Positions 15,963-24,204 of a stretch of DNA of 64,000 bases are shown piece by piece. The notes beneath the pieces were generated by a model. It worked only from the letters and a program-made list of their open reading frames with translations, had not been told where the DNA came from and ran no database searches. Source of the DNA: Roseibium sp. MMSF_3412 (GTDB lineage: Bacteria; Pseudomonadota; Alphaproteobacteria; Rhizobiales; Stappiaceae); the NCBI RefSeq assembly GCF_030733265.1, contig NZ_JASHJI010000008.1:186001-250000 (forward strand), written 5' to 3'. The translations under genes were made by a program, and so were the position numbers. Position 1 is the first letter of the stretch. Every line of letters begins with the position of its first letter.

Positions 15963-16388
15963 TCAGGCGAGCGTCAGTTTGACGTCGATATTGTTGCGCG
16001 TGGCATTTGAATAGGGGCAGACCTGGTGGGCTTTTTCGACAAGCCTTTCAGCCACTGAGCGGTCAAGCCCGGGCAGGGAAACCTCCAGGGCCACCTCAAG
16101 ACCGAAACCGCCTTCCGACCGGGGTCCGATGCCAACGGTGGATGTGATCGAGGTGTCTGCCGGCACGGCGATCTTCTCCTGACCGCCGACGAATTTCATG
16201 GCCCCGATGAAACACGCCGCATAACCGGCCGCAAACAGTTCTTCCGGATTGTTTCCTTCACCGCCGGCACCACCCAGTTCCTTGGGTGTGGCGAGGTTCA
16301 CCTTGAACGACCCGCTCAACGTTTCCGCGGCGCCGTCACGGCCTCCGGTTGCACGCGCTTTTGTCTCATATAGCACTTCGACAGTCAT
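15963..16388 (-). CDS. ohr: Organic hydroperoxide resistance protein Ohr
   Basis: 141 residues, OsmC/Ohr fold. The reactive Cys is in GYAACFIGAMKF (Cys59) and the resolving Cys in HQVCPYSNATRNN (Cys124), the defining pair of Ohr. It reduces organic (lipid) hydroperoxides through a thiol mechanism, using lipoylated proteins as donor in known cases. Divergently transcribed from a MarR-type regulator across a 152 base region that holds two palindromes. A textbook ohr-ohrR arrangement. Confidence 0.93.
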   Translation of the reverse strand: MTVEVLYETKARATGGRDGAAETLSGSFKVNLATPKELGGAGGEGNNPEELFAAGYAACFIGAMKFVGGQEKIAVPADTSITSTVGIGPRSEGGFGLEVALEVSLPGLDRSVAERLVEKAHQVCPYSNATRNNIDVKLTLA

Positions 16389-16446
16389 TTTTCTGCACTC
16401 CTATCCGCATGTAAATAGGACCAATTCTCAAACTGGCCTGTAAATT

Positions 16447-16464
16447 TATATCGTGCACGATATA
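16447..16464. promoter_or_regulatory. OhrR operator candidate, site 1
   Basis: TATATCGTGCACGATATA is a perfect 18 bp palindrome 58 bases before the ohr start. A related sequence occurs next to ohrR (16512-16529), matching at 14 of 18 positions. Paired similar palindromes in a divergent regulator/target region are the expected signature of the regulator's operator. Confidence 0.7.
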
Positions 16465-16511
16465 TTTTATGCACATAAAGCACGGCGCATCCGCCGTCAA
16501 CTGGTTGCGAC

Positions 16512-16529
16512 CATATCGCGCACGACTTA
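16512..16529. promoter_or_regulatory. OhrR operator candidate, site 2
   Basis: CATATCGCGCACGACTTA matches site 1 at 14 of 18 positions. It ends 11 bases before the ohrR ATG, close to the Shine-Dalgarno AAGGTG, so a bound repressor would block its own gene. Centre-to-centre spacing to site 1 is 65 bp (about six helical turns). Confidence 0.6.
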
Positions 16530-16540
16530 TAAGGTGACGC

Positions 16541-17251
16541 ATGAACGAAAAGACTGACCAGATGTCTCTTCTGGACGCGATTGGAATGCCCGCCTCCGAA
16601 GAGACCCAAACCCGCAAAAAAGACGATCCGGACAGCGCCAAGGCGCCACGCGCACGAAAGGCGTCTGAGCCCGCGGAGCGCAAGAAAAAGCCTGCGCGCT
16701 CCGCAAAGGCCAAGAAGGCGGCGTCAAAAAATGATGCGTCCGATTTGTCCGACGGTGTTGAGGGTGAACCTGTGCCTGCAAGCGATGCGCACTTCGAAAC
16801 ACGCGCGGACACGTCAACGCCTCTGCCGCTCGACAGGTTTATTTGTTTTGCGCTTTATTCCGCCAACCACGCCATGCACAGCGTCTACAAGGACCTGTTG
16901 AAGGACGTCGGTCTGACCTATCCGCAGTTTCTCGCAATGACCGTCCTATGGGAAAAGAACAACGTCCCGGTCGGTGCGATCACCTCAAAGCTTCAACTCG
17001 ACACGAACACGCTTACCCCGCTGCTGAAGCGGCTTGAGACAATGGGACTGATCACACGGACACGGAACTCCAAGGACGAGCGGCAGGTGATCCTAAAGCT
17101 GACGCGCAAGGGCCGCGCTCTTCAGAAAAAGACCGAGGACTTCAGCACCTGCATCCTGTCCTCGACCGGCATCAGCATGGAAGACGTCATGGATCTGCAG
17201 AGCCGGATCATGAAGTTGCGGGACAATCTGCGGACGGCGGGATCGACCTGA
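16541..17251 (+). CDS. ohrR: OhrR, MarR-family organic peroxide sensor with long basic N-terminal extension
   Basis: 236 residues, against ~140-150 for most OhrR. The last ~140 are a MarR winged helix: FICFALYSANHAMHSVYKDLL carries the peroxide-sensing Cys102 and Cys204 is the likely partner, which makes this the 2-Cys type. HTH: VGAITSKLQLDTNTLTPLLKRLE. The first ~90 residues are disordered and rich in Lys, Ala and Pro (residues ~25-70). The ATG at 16541 is well supported: AAGGTG lies 6 bases upstream and the operator just before it. It represses ohr until oxidised. Confidence 0.9.
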   Translation: MNEKTDQMSLLDAIGMPASEETQTRKKDDPDSAKAPRARKASEPAERKKKPARSAKAKKAASKNDASDLSDGVEGEPVPASDAHFETRADTSTPLPLDRFICFALYSANHAMHSVYKDLLKDVGLTYPQFLAMTVLWEKNNVPVGAITSKLQLDTNTLTPLLKRLETMGLITRTRNSKDERQVILKLTRKGRALQKKTEDFSTCILSSTGISMEDVMDLQSRIMKLRDNLRTAGST

Positions 17252-17269
17252 CAGCAAAGGCAAGGCGCC

Positions 17270-18685
17270 TCAGAAAGGCAGGCCGAACCAGAGCGCGGCG
17301 ATCCCGAGAAACGCGAAAAACCCGACAACATCGGTAACCGTTGTCACGAACACACTTGACGCGATCGCCGGATCGACATTCACCCGGTCCAGAACAATCG
17401 GGATGAGCAGGCCGGACAGGCCGGCAAACAGCATGTTGATGATGATCGCGCCTGCGATCACCACGCCGAGGCCGGGACTTGCAAACCAGAGCCAGGCCGT
17501 AACCCCGATCAGGACGGCAAGCGCTACACCGTTCAGGGCACTGACCAGGATTTCACGGTTGAGAACACGCAGCATGTTCCGGGCACCGAGTTCCTGGGTT
17601 GCGATGCCCCGCACGGCAACGGTCATGGTCTGTGTGCCGGCGTTGCCCCCCATCGAGGCAACGATCGGCATCAGCACGGCCAGGGCGACCATCGCCTCGA
17701 TGGTGTCCTCAAAGAGCGCGATCACGACCGATGCAAGGATTGCCGTCCCGAGATTGACCACAAGCCAGGTCAACCGCGATCGCGCGATGGTGACGACACT
17801 GTCGGATATTTCCTCATCGCCAACCCCCGCCAGGGCGCGCAGATCCTCTTCCGCCTCTTCCTGGATGACGTCGACGATATCATCGACGGTCAGCACGCCG
17901 ACGAGACGCTCGTTTTCGTCGACCACAGCAGAGGACACGAGGTTGTAACGCTCGAAGCGCCGCGCGACTTCTTCCTGGTCCTCGGTCGCAAGAACCGCCT
18001 GGCGCGTTTCTTCCATGATCGAGGTGACCTTCTCCGCTCGCTTGGTGCGCAGGATCTTGTCCAGATGCACCGATCCAAGCAGTTTGAAGGCCGGATCGAC
18101 GACATAGATCTCGTAGAAACTGTCCGGCAGATCCCGCGCTTCGCGCATGTAGTCGATGGTCTGTCCGACGGTCCAGAAGGGTGCCACGGCGATGAATTCG
18201 CTCTGCATCCGCCGCCCAGCGCTTTCCTCCGGATAATCCAGTGCCTTCTTGAGCTGCGCCCGGTCCGCATAAGGCAGTTCTTCAAGGATCGCCGCCTGAT
18301 CGTCTTCATCCAGGTCTTCCAGAATGTAGACGGCATCGTCCGAATCCAGGTCACCCAACCCCTCGGCGATGACTTCGTTCGGCAGGTCTTCCAGAACCTG
18401 GAGGCGCACGGCCTCATCGGTTTCCGTCAGGGCCGTATAGTCGAATTCCTCGCCAAGGAGACGGATAAAGGCAGCGCGTTCGTCCGCATTCAGCGTTTCC
18501 AGCAGATCGCCCGTGTCGGCTTCGTGGAGATCGCCCGCGAGATCTCTCAGGCCGGCGCGGTCGTCGGCTTCGAGCGCCGCTTCAACCGCCGCAATGAAAT
18601 CGGGATTGAGGCGGTCTTCCTCGTCGCGCACAGGTATGATCGGAGCGGTGGAGGTGTCGACGTCAAGTTCAGCTGCTTCGCTCAT
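17270..18685 (-). CDS. mgtE: Magnesium transporter MgtE (copy 1)
   Basis: 471 residues, close to the full MgtE length. N-terminal Mg-sensing helical domain (to ~130), two CBS domains (~140-260), a connecting plug helix, then five membrane spans. PIVASMGGNAGTQTMTVAVRGIAT is the conserved TM2 segment and VFVTTVTDVVGFFAF in TM5 carries the pore Asp. It mediates Mg2+ (and possibly Co2+/Mn2+) uptake gated by cytosolic Mg. A second paralogue lies at 34230-35651. Confidence 0.92.
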   Translation of the reverse strand: MSEAAELDVDTSTAPIIPVRDEEDRLNPDFIAAVEAALEADDRAGLRDLAGDLHEADTGDLLETLNADERAAFIRLLGEEFDYTALTETDEAVRLQVLEDLPNEVIAEGLGDLDSDDAVYILEDLDEDDQAAILEELPYADRAQLKKALDYPEESAGRRMQSEFIAVAPFWTVGQTIDYMREARDLPDSFYEIYVVDPAFKLLGSVHLDKILRTKRAEKVTSIMEETRQAVLATEDQEEVARRFERYNLVSSAVVDENERLVGVLTVDDIVDVIQEEAEEDLRALAGVGDEEISDSVVTIARSRLTWLVVNLGTAILASVVIALFEDTIEAMVALAVLMPIVASMGGNAGTQTMTVAVRGIATQELGARNMLRVLNREILVSALNGVALAVLIGVTAWLWFASPGLGVVIAGAIIINMLFAGLSGLLIPIVLDRVNVDPAIASSVFVTTVTDVVGFFAFLGIAALWFGLPF

Positions 18686-18841
18686 CCCTCGCCTCCCTCG
18701 CTGCGCAGATTGCCTGTCCCTTGCCCAGAACTAGCCCGTGCCACAGCAAAGTGCCACCGCAAATGCCGCCCTGGTCCACAACTGTGATCCGTTTTAGTCG
18801 AGCAGCGTTCCCAGGTGTTTTTCGACAGGGAACGGATTTGT

Positions 18842-19147
18842 TCAAAATCCGGCACAGCCCCTGGAACGGGCACGGCTTCTGAGCTGCTCCAGATACGCCC
18901 GGGTCGCCTTTGGTAGAATGTTCTCGCTGGACGAAATGCAGCGCTCCGCGCGCCGGAAGGCCCGCTTGGCACGCTCGCTCGTCAGGCACACCCTGCCCTC
19001 TGACAGCGTCTCCTGCTCGACATACCAGAGCTGCTGACAGGTCATCGCCCCGAAACGCGCGGGATCTGTCTTGAAGACCTGTGCATCGACGCTGTGAGGC
19101 AGTCCGGCGGCAAACAGGAGAACCCAAAATATGCGCAACCTGTGCAT
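18842..19147 (-). CDS. Small secreted protein with YARHG-like domain
   Basis: 101 residues. Signal peptide MHRLRIFWVLLFAAGLPHSVDA, then a short domain beginning MTCQQLWYVEQETLSEGRVC whose Cys-aromatic-Glu-Cys spacing resembles the YARHG domain of extracellular bacterial proteins. Start at 19147, with GAAGGG upstream; TTG at 19162 would add five residues. Four cysteines in the mature region could form disulphides. Function unknown. Confidence 0.65.
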   Translation of the reverse strand: MHRLRIFWVLLFAAGLPHSVDAQVFKTDPARFGAMTCQQLWYVEQETLSEGRVCLTSERAKRAFRRAERCISSSENILPKATRAYLEQLRSRARSRGCAGF

Positions 19148-19467
19148 TGCCGAACCCTTCAAGGATGGTCTGCGTACCTGTCGAAAGCCGTCACCAGAAC
19201 TCCTTACACGGTAGGGTGAGAACAGGTCAAACCTCCATAACGCGCAGGTTTCACCGGACTACCCGGTGGACGAGAACGCCAGGAACCATTGTTGCGATCG
19301 GGAAACTTCTTGCACGAATGGGCAGGCATTGCGGACATGTCCCGCGAGACACTGGTGTCTCCCGGGCTTGGAAGGCCCGCTTCGGTGAAGGTCGATTGTT
19401 CGGAAGGTCAAAAAACAAAAGGCGTCCCGAAGGACGCCTGTTGAACCAGCGAGGTATCTGGTTGTCA
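19148..19467. other. 320 bp gene-free stretch downstream of tRNA-Leu
   Basis: I see no gene. It carries the terminator for the tRNA at its right end. Open frames crossing it (19081-19641 and 19259-19522) read through the tRNA and are not genes. Confidence 0.6.
19410..19439 (-). terminator. Terminator of tRNA-Leu
   Basis: AGGCGTCC / GGACGCCT around a 4-base loop that reads UUCG on the minus strand, closed by C-G: an extra-stable tetraloop. On the minus strand it is followed by TTTTGTTTTTTG, so it ends transcription of the tRNA gene 29 bases upstream. Confidence 0.8.
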
Positions 19468-19554
19468 TGGTGCGGTCGAGAAGACTCGAACTTCCACGGG
19501 TTTTACCCCACAGCGACCTCAACGCTGCGCGTCTACCAATTCCGCCACGACCGC
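19468..19554 (-). tRNA. tRNA-Leu (anticodon GAG)
   Basis: Read on the minus strand: 7 bp acceptor stem GCGGTCG / CGACCGC, D-arm with AATTGGTAGACGCG, anticodon stem CAGCG / CGCTG with loop TTGAGGT (anticodon GAG), a long variable arm as in class II tRNAs, T-loop TTCGAGT, discriminator A and encoded CCA. 87 bases. It reads CUC/CUU leucine codons. Confidence 0.95.
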
Positions 19555-19674
19555 ATATTCGATTGTTCCGTCGCCGTTCGGCGTCGAGGCGCTCCGTGTA
19601 GCAAAAGGATTTTGGGGGCGCAAGAGCAGAATTTGCAATAATTCACAGACGCAGGAATTTTCTTCAGGATCGCA

Positions 19675-19941
19675 TCAAAGCGGCCCGTCCGTCCGCATCG
19701 GGCGGATCTCAGGCGGGCGCATCAGCACTTCGGTGATCGAGATCCCGATCCGCTCGCCCAGAAGAACGACCTGCCCGCGTGCAACCAGCGTGTTGTTGGC
19801 GTAGATCTTGACATCGTCATCCTCGCTCACGTCGAGGTCGATGACCGCGCCGCGGCCCATGCGCAGGAGCTGGTGAACCGGCATCTCGCTCTCGCCGAGC
19901 ACAACGGAAATATCGACTTTGATTTCGTCAAAGGTGGTCAT
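19675..19941 (-). CDS. fliN: FliN-like flagellar motor switch protein
   Basis: 88 residues, the size of a minimal FliN/FliM C-terminal (SpoA) domain. DISVVLGESEMPVHQLLRMGRGAVIDLD and NTLVARGQVVLLGERIGISITEVL are the two halves of the SpoA fold. In the flagellar C-ring FliN joins FliM and binds CheY-linked torque signals. No other flagellar genes lie nearby; it neighbours lipB tail to head. Either the housekeeping FliN out of its operon, or a second FliN-like protein. Confidence 0.85.
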   Translation of the reverse strand: MTTFDEIKVDISVVLGESEMPVHQLLRMGRGAVIDLDVSEDDDVKIYANNTLVARGQVVLLGERIGISITEVLMRPPEIRPMRTDGPL

Positions 19942-20036
19942 CGGACATCAAGATCCTTAAATAGGGCGAACCCGCAAGCCCCGCACCATACCATGCTCCG
20001 GCCAGCCAGCTCAAAAAACAAAGAACTGTCATCCAC

Positions 20037-20738
20037 ATGTCACCTGCCGAAAGAGATGCGCTTTCCTTCAGTTTTCTGCCGATTCCAGGGTCTGAACCCG
20101 TGGAATGGAAGATAACGGATGACCTGGTGGATTACGAAACCGCGCTTGCGGAAATGGACGAGCGGGTGGAGAGAATCATTTCCGGCGAAGCACGCGAACT
20201 CGTCTGGCTGCTCGAGCATCCTCCGCTTTACACGGCCGGAAAGCGCGCGGACGACACCGATCTCGTCACACCGGATCGCTTCCCCGTCTACAAGACGGGC
20301 CGCGGGGGCCAGCACACCTATCATGGGCCCGGCCAGCGCGTTGCCTATGTCATGCTGAACCTGAAAAAACGGCATCAGGATGTTCGCGCATTCGTCACCG
20401 CGCTGGAGGCCTGGCTGATCAACTCGCTCTGGCACTATCATGTCCGCGGAGAACGCCGCGAGGACCGGGTCGGTGTCTGGGTGCAGCGCCCCGAACGCGG
20501 CACAGCTCAAGAGGACAAGATCGCCGCGATCGGCATCCGGCTGCGGCGATGGGTGACCTTCCACGGCATCAGCTTCAACGTCGACCCGGAGCTGGAACAT
20601 TTTTCCGGCATCGTCCCGTGCGGCGTGAGCGACCACGGCGTCACCAGCCTGGTCGATCTCGGCATTCCGGTGAGCATGGCGGAAAACGACACCGTCTTGC
20701 GGGCGGAGTTTGAAAAGATATTTGGCCCGGTCACCTGA
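20037..20738 (+). CDS. lipB: Octanoyl transferase LipB
   Basis: 233 residues. Transfers octanoate from acyl-carrier protein to lipoyl domains, the first step of endogenous lipoate synthesis. [13 protein letters not shown] (residues ~88-100) forms the substrate pocket; the catalytic Cys195 is in [11 protein letters not shown] and Lys161 in EDKIAAIG, both present. Start ATG at 20037 has only a weak purine stretch before it. The lipoylated proteins supported include the dihydrolipoamide-type donors that Ohr can use. Confidence 0.92.
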   Translation: MSPAERDALSFSFLPIPGSEPVEWKITDDLVDYETALAEMDERVERIISGEARELVWLLEHPPLYTAGKRADDTDLVTPDRFPVYKTGRGGQHTYHGPGQRVAYVMLNLKKRHQDVRAFVTALEAWLINSLWHYHVRGERREDRVGVWVQRPERGTAQEDKIAAIGIRLRRWVTFHGISFNVDPELEHFSGIVPCGVSDHGVTSLVDLGIPVSMAENDTVLRAEFEKIFGPVT

Positions 20739-20754
20739 AAGGGCACCAGCGGTT

Positions 20755-21618
20755 TCAGTCCATGGTTCGACACGCGTCGATAAAGGTCATCAGCCGGTCA
20801 AGCCCGCCGGGCTGCCAGCCGTGCTGCCGGAGCCTGGACGTATCCATGACGCCCGGCACAGGGGTCGCCCTCTCCGGCAGGTTTGATTGTCTTCCAGTGT
20901 GCTGTGAAAGCAGCTTGAGCAGGTCGCGGCGGTCCAGCAGGAGATCGGAAACGTTGAAAACGTCAAACCGGTTTCCGTCCATCTGAAGAACGCGTGAAAC
21001 GGCATCTGCCAGGTCGTCGCCATGAACCTCCGTTGCGCAGCGGGGTTCAATGTCTTCACCGGTGCGGAAGGCTTCAAACACTCCGGACCATTTGTGTTCG
21101 CTCGTTCCGGGTGGAACTCCGTAGACACCGGTCACGCGCAGGGCAACCCCGGAAAAGCGCGCGTCAGCCAGCTCTTCCAGGGCCCGCTCCCCGTCAAGTT
21201 TCACCTGCCCGTAAAGGCTGTCAGGCGCAGGTTCGTCCGTTTCGACAAGCGTTTCACCGCGCCGCGCATCGCCATAGACCGCGCGGCTCGACAGGAACAC
21301 GGCCCTTCGGCACCCGGCCGTCTTCGCAGCTTGAAACAAGGCAGTTGTCCCTTCGACATTCAGTTTTCTGAAAAGGTCTGGGTCTTGCCCCTCCCCACCC
21401 CGGAATTTTCCCGGCTCATGGTGGAGCGCACAATGAATGAGGGCATCGGCAACCGGCAAACCGGGTGCCACATCGGAGAGGTCGTAACGGGAAAAGCCGG
21501 ACGCGATATCATCGACCGGCTTGCGGCCCAGCGCAATCATCCGATGGCCTTCTTTGGCCAGGCGAGCGGTCAGAAACCGGCCGATCGTGCCGCTTGCGCC
21601 CGTGATCAATATCCGCAT
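20755..21618 (-). CDS. sqdC: SqdC, reductase-like protein of sulfolipid synthesis
   Basis: 287 residues, an NAD(P)-binding extended SDR. GASGTIGRFL is the dinucleotide motif; SSRAVYG and YGQVKLDGE give the catalytic Tyr and Lys. Placed third in the sqdB-GT8-reductase run. In Rhodobacter sphaeroides and Sinorhizobium the sqdBDC operon has the same three functions, and sqdC encodes a protein resembling small-molecule reductases/epimerases whose precise step is not settled. The assignment rests on order plus fold. Its start (21618) is immediately beside the sqdD stop (21619). Confidence 0.8.
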   Translation of the reverse strand: MRILITGASGTIGRFLTARLAKEGHRMIALGRKPVDDIASGFSRYDLSDVAPGLPVADALIHCALHHEPGKFRGGEGQDPDLFRKLNVEGTTALFQAAKTAGCRRAVFLSSRAVYGDARRGETLVETDEPAPDSLYGQVKLDGERALEELADARFSGVALRVTGVYGVPPGTSEHKWSGVFEAFRTGEDIEPRCATEVHGDDLADAVSRVLQMDGNRFDVFNVSDLLLDRRDLLKLLSQHTGRQSNLPERATPVPGVMDTSRLRQHGWQPGGLDRLMTFIDACRTMD

Positions 21619-22485
21619 TCAGGAGGCCTGTTGATCTGTCCACTCACGTGGTCCGGCAAGGTTGGCGATGTCAGCCGGAATGCCCTCTCCGGTCGCAAAT
21701 GCCCGCCATAGGTCAATCAGCGGCCGAAGCCGCTCGCACTTGTCGTGCCCGGCCTGCCACGGCTTTTCGTACTGGTAGTGAAGCACATGGATCTGTTCCC
21801 AGCTCCAGAGGCCCGGCAGGTTGAACCAGACATATTGCAGCATGTTGTAGAAAACCGGCAGACCGTGCCAGTCCGGAAAAAACGTTTCCAGAAAGGTCTG
21901 GTCCGTCCGCCGCCAGAACGCATCCGGCCTGTCCAGCGCCGCCATCATCGCGTCAAAGGTCGCCAAGTTGGGTCGCGCGGTAAAGACACCGCTGTTCAGA
22001 CGATGAAAATCTTCAAGGCTTTCATAGACATTCGGCGCCGCGCAGAACTCGGGATAGTCGAACAGCCGGTCGCAGTTCTTCAGAACCAGCGCGTCCGCAT
22101 CAATGAAAACCACACGCTCATAGTCGGTGAGTTGCCAAAGGCGCATCTTGACGAAATTGTCGAGCGGCGTGTGGAAGACGGGCTTCCCGCCTTTTGTGAA
22201 CGGTGCCGCCTTGTGAAGCCGTCCTCGCTCGTGGCGCTCGTTGAAGCCGGGCGACGTCTCCAGCCGTGCGCAGCGGGCAAGGCGCGGAGCGAATCCCTTG
22301 AGCACCTCCATGTCATCGTCGGCAACGCCCGGGGTGCACAGCACCACCAGGTCCGCTTCCGTTTGCGTCCGCCGCAAGGACCGCAACAGCGCCGACGCGC
22401 CCAGAACATAATCGCGGTTGGTCACCAGCGTCACATAGGCTATCCGCGAACCGGCTGGCCGGTCGAAGGTCGGTCCCTCACACAT
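21619..22485 (-). CDS. sqdD: SqdD, GT8 family glycosyltransferase
   Basis: 288 residues, glycogenin-like GT8 fold. FIDADALVL carries the DxD-type metal and sugar-nucleotide motif, preceded by YVTLVTNRDYVLGASALLRSL. In the sqdBDC operons of other alphaproteobacteria SqdD is the GT8 protein thought to transfer the sulfoquinovosyl unit to diacylglycerol. Start ATG at 22485, with GAGG 6 bases before; the GTG at 22491 is a possible alternative. Cytoplasmic face of the membrane expected. Confidence 0.85.
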   Translation of the reverse strand: MCEGPTFDRPAGSRIAYVTLVTNRDYVLGASALLRSLRRTQTEADLVVLCTPGVADDDMEVLKGFAPRLARCARLETSPGFNERHERGRLHKAAPFTKGGKPVFHTPLDNFVKMRLWQLTDYERVVFIDADALVLKNCDRLFDYPEFCAAPNVYESLEDFHRLNSGVFTARPNLATFDAMMAALDRPDAFWRRTDQTFLETFFPDWHGLPVFYNMLQYVWFNLPGLWSWEQIHVLHYQYEKPWQAGHDKCERLRPLIDLWRAFATGEGIPADIANLAGPREWTDQQAS

Positions 22486-22493
22486 CTGCACCC

Positions 22494-23714
22494 TCAGGAC
22501 ACCGACTTGAGGCGCGGGTGTTCCGGATCATGCTCGATTTCCGTGGCGATGTCCCGCGTCCAGGCGGAAACGGCCGGAACACGGCTTCTGTCGACCCGGT
22601 AGGCAAAGGCCTTGGCAACATCGACAACTTCTTCAAGCAGGCCGTCTTCCAATCGGATCGGGTCGAGCCCGAGTTCCAGGAACTGCTTGTTTTCAACGAC
22701 GAGATCGTTTTCCGCCGCTTCCTTCCTGGGATTGGGCAGATAGGCGACCTTGGCGCCGGTCAGTCTCGAGATCAGTTCGGCAAGATCCCGGACACGGTGC
22801 GTTTCCGTCATCTGATTGAAGACCTTGACCCTGTCGCCGGTATCCGGCGGATTTTGCAAGGCCAGTTCAATGCAGCGCACCGAATCCTGTATGTGGATGA
22901 AGGCGCGGGTCTGGCCACCGGTCCCGTGGACAGTCAACGGATAGCCGATCGCGGCCTGAATGAGAAAACGGTTCAGGACCGTGCCATAGTCGCCGTCATA
23001 GTCAAACCGGTTGATCAGCTGCTTGTGGCGCCGGGTCTGGTCCGTATGCGTTCCCCAGACGATCCCCTGGTGCAGATCCGTAATCCTGAGCCCGTCATTC
23101 TTGGCATAGAACTGGAACAGGAGCTGATCGAGACACTTGGTCATGTGGTAGATCGACCCGGGATTGGCCGGATAGAGGATCTGCTGATTTGCAGTTGTTC
23201 CGGAAAGCGTTTCCACGCCGACATCAAGATAGCCTTCCGGGATCGCCGCACCAACGTTAGAATAGCCGTAGACGCCCATGGTTCCGAGGTGGACGAGATG
23301 CGCATCGAGGTCGAGTTCGACCATGGCGTTGAGCAGATGATGGGTCGCGTTGACGTTGTTGGTGACGGTGTAGTTCTTGTGCTGATCCGACTTCATCGAA
23401 TAGGGCGCGGCCCGCTGCTCGGCAAAGTGAATGATGGCGTCCGGGCGGTTGTCCGACAGCCACGCCTTGAAGACTTCATAATGCTCCGCAATGTCGATCA
23501 GGTGGAACTGGATCGTGTGACCCGTTTCCTGTTTCCAGATGCGGGTACGTTCCTGAATGGAATCCATCGGCGTCAGGGACTGGACACCCAGTTCCGCATC
23601 GATCCAGCGACGGCTCAGACTGTCGATGATGTGGACATCATGGCCAAGGCTCGACAGATGCAGGGATGTGGGCCAACCGACAAATCCGTCGCCGCCGAGT
23701 ATCGCAATTTTCAC
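22494..23714 (-). CDS. sqdB: UDP-sulfoquinovose synthase SqdB
   Basis: 406 residues, extended SDR. GGDGFVGWP is the NAD motif with the SQD1-type Trp; HLGTMGVYGYSN and YHMTKCLDQ carry the conserved active-site Thr, Tyr and Lys. It converts UDP-glucose plus sulfite to UDP-sulfoquinovose, the head group donor for sulfoquinovosyl diacylglycerol. The start is a GTG at 23714, with GGGAG 8 bases upstream, dropping 14 unaligned N-terminal residues of the open frame. First gene of the operon. Confidence 0.93.
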   Translation of the reverse strand: MKIAILGGDGFVGWPTSLHLSSLGHDVHIIDSLSRRWIDAELGVQSLTPMDSIQERTRIWKQETGHTIQFHLIDIAEHYEVFKAWLSDNRPDAIIHFAEQRAAPYSMKSDQHKNYTVTNNVNATHHLLNAMVELDLDAHLVHLGTMGVYGYSNVGAAIPEGYLDVGVETLSGTTANQQILYPANPGSIYHMTKCLDQLLFQFYAKNDGLRITDLHQGIVWGTHTDQTRRHKQLINRFDYDGDYGTVLNRFLIQAAIGYPLTVHGTGGQTRAFIHIQDSVRCIELALQNPPDTGDRVKVFNQMTETHRVRDLAELISRLTGAKVAYLPNPRKEAAENDLVVENKQFLELGLDPIRLEDGLLEEVVDVAKAFAYRVDRSRVPAVSAWTRDIATEIEHDPEHPRLKSVS

Positions 23715-23808
23715 TGAAAGTCTCCCTTGTCCGACGACTGGCCGAGCTGCCGTCACGTTGTGATTGTTTCACATGAGAGATCAGATCATTGCGATGATTC
23801 AGTGACAT

Positions 23809-23820
23809 TTCAACGTTGAA
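23809..23820. promoter_or_regulatory. Palindrome upstream of sqdB
   Basis: TTCAACGTTGAA is a perfect 12 bp palindrome 95 bases before the sqdB start, in AT-rich DNA; a short inverted repeat ATCAT-TGCG-ATGAT lies ~20 bases nearer the gene. Candidate operator. I looked for a classical PHO box and did not find one. Confidence 0.3.
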
Positions 23821-23860
23821 TTTCCAAATTGATATATAAGCACCGATTTTCCGCTCCCGA

Positions 23861-24145
23861 CTACGCAGTTTCCCGGACTTCAAAATCCCCGTCGGGCGCA
23901 GCGTCCTGCCGGGTCTGTGTCACGGCCCTCACCCTGGCAAAGGTCGGGCCGCGCCACAGGTGTTGAAGCATGTCGGAAACGGCATCGGACGGGCCGGACA
24001 ATACGGCCTCGACCGCACCGGTCTTGCGGTTCCTGACCCAGCCGGAAAGACCTCTGCTGACCGCAGCATCGGCACACCAAGCACGGTACCCGACGCCCTG
24101 AACGCGCCCTTCTACGACGACGTGAACGGTTTCAATCTCGGACAT
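23861..24145 (-). CDS. acyP: Acylphosphatase
   Basis: 94 residues. The conserved VEGRVQGVGYRAW loop holds the catalytic Arg, and GWVRNRKTGAVEAVLSG the Asn. It hydrolyses acyl phosphates such as carbamoyl phosphate or 1,3-bisphosphoglycerate. ATG at 24145 chosen because the family starts a few residues before the beta1 strand. Single gene 59 bases from the HAD gene. Confidence 0.92.
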   Translation of the reverse strand: MSEIETVHVVVEGRVQGVGYRAWCADAAVSRGLSGWVRNRKTGAVEAVLSGPSDAVSDMLQHLWRGPTFARVRAVTQTRQDAAPDGDFEVRETA

Positions 24146-24204
24146 GCCTCGTCTCCGCATGTGAGTCTGAGGTTAGTGCACCGAAAGAGGACACTACATC
24201 CCGG

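Noticed and set aside
23715-23860. PHO box before sqdB
   Set aside because: A GTGACA-like word is followed by nothing that fits the second half-site.
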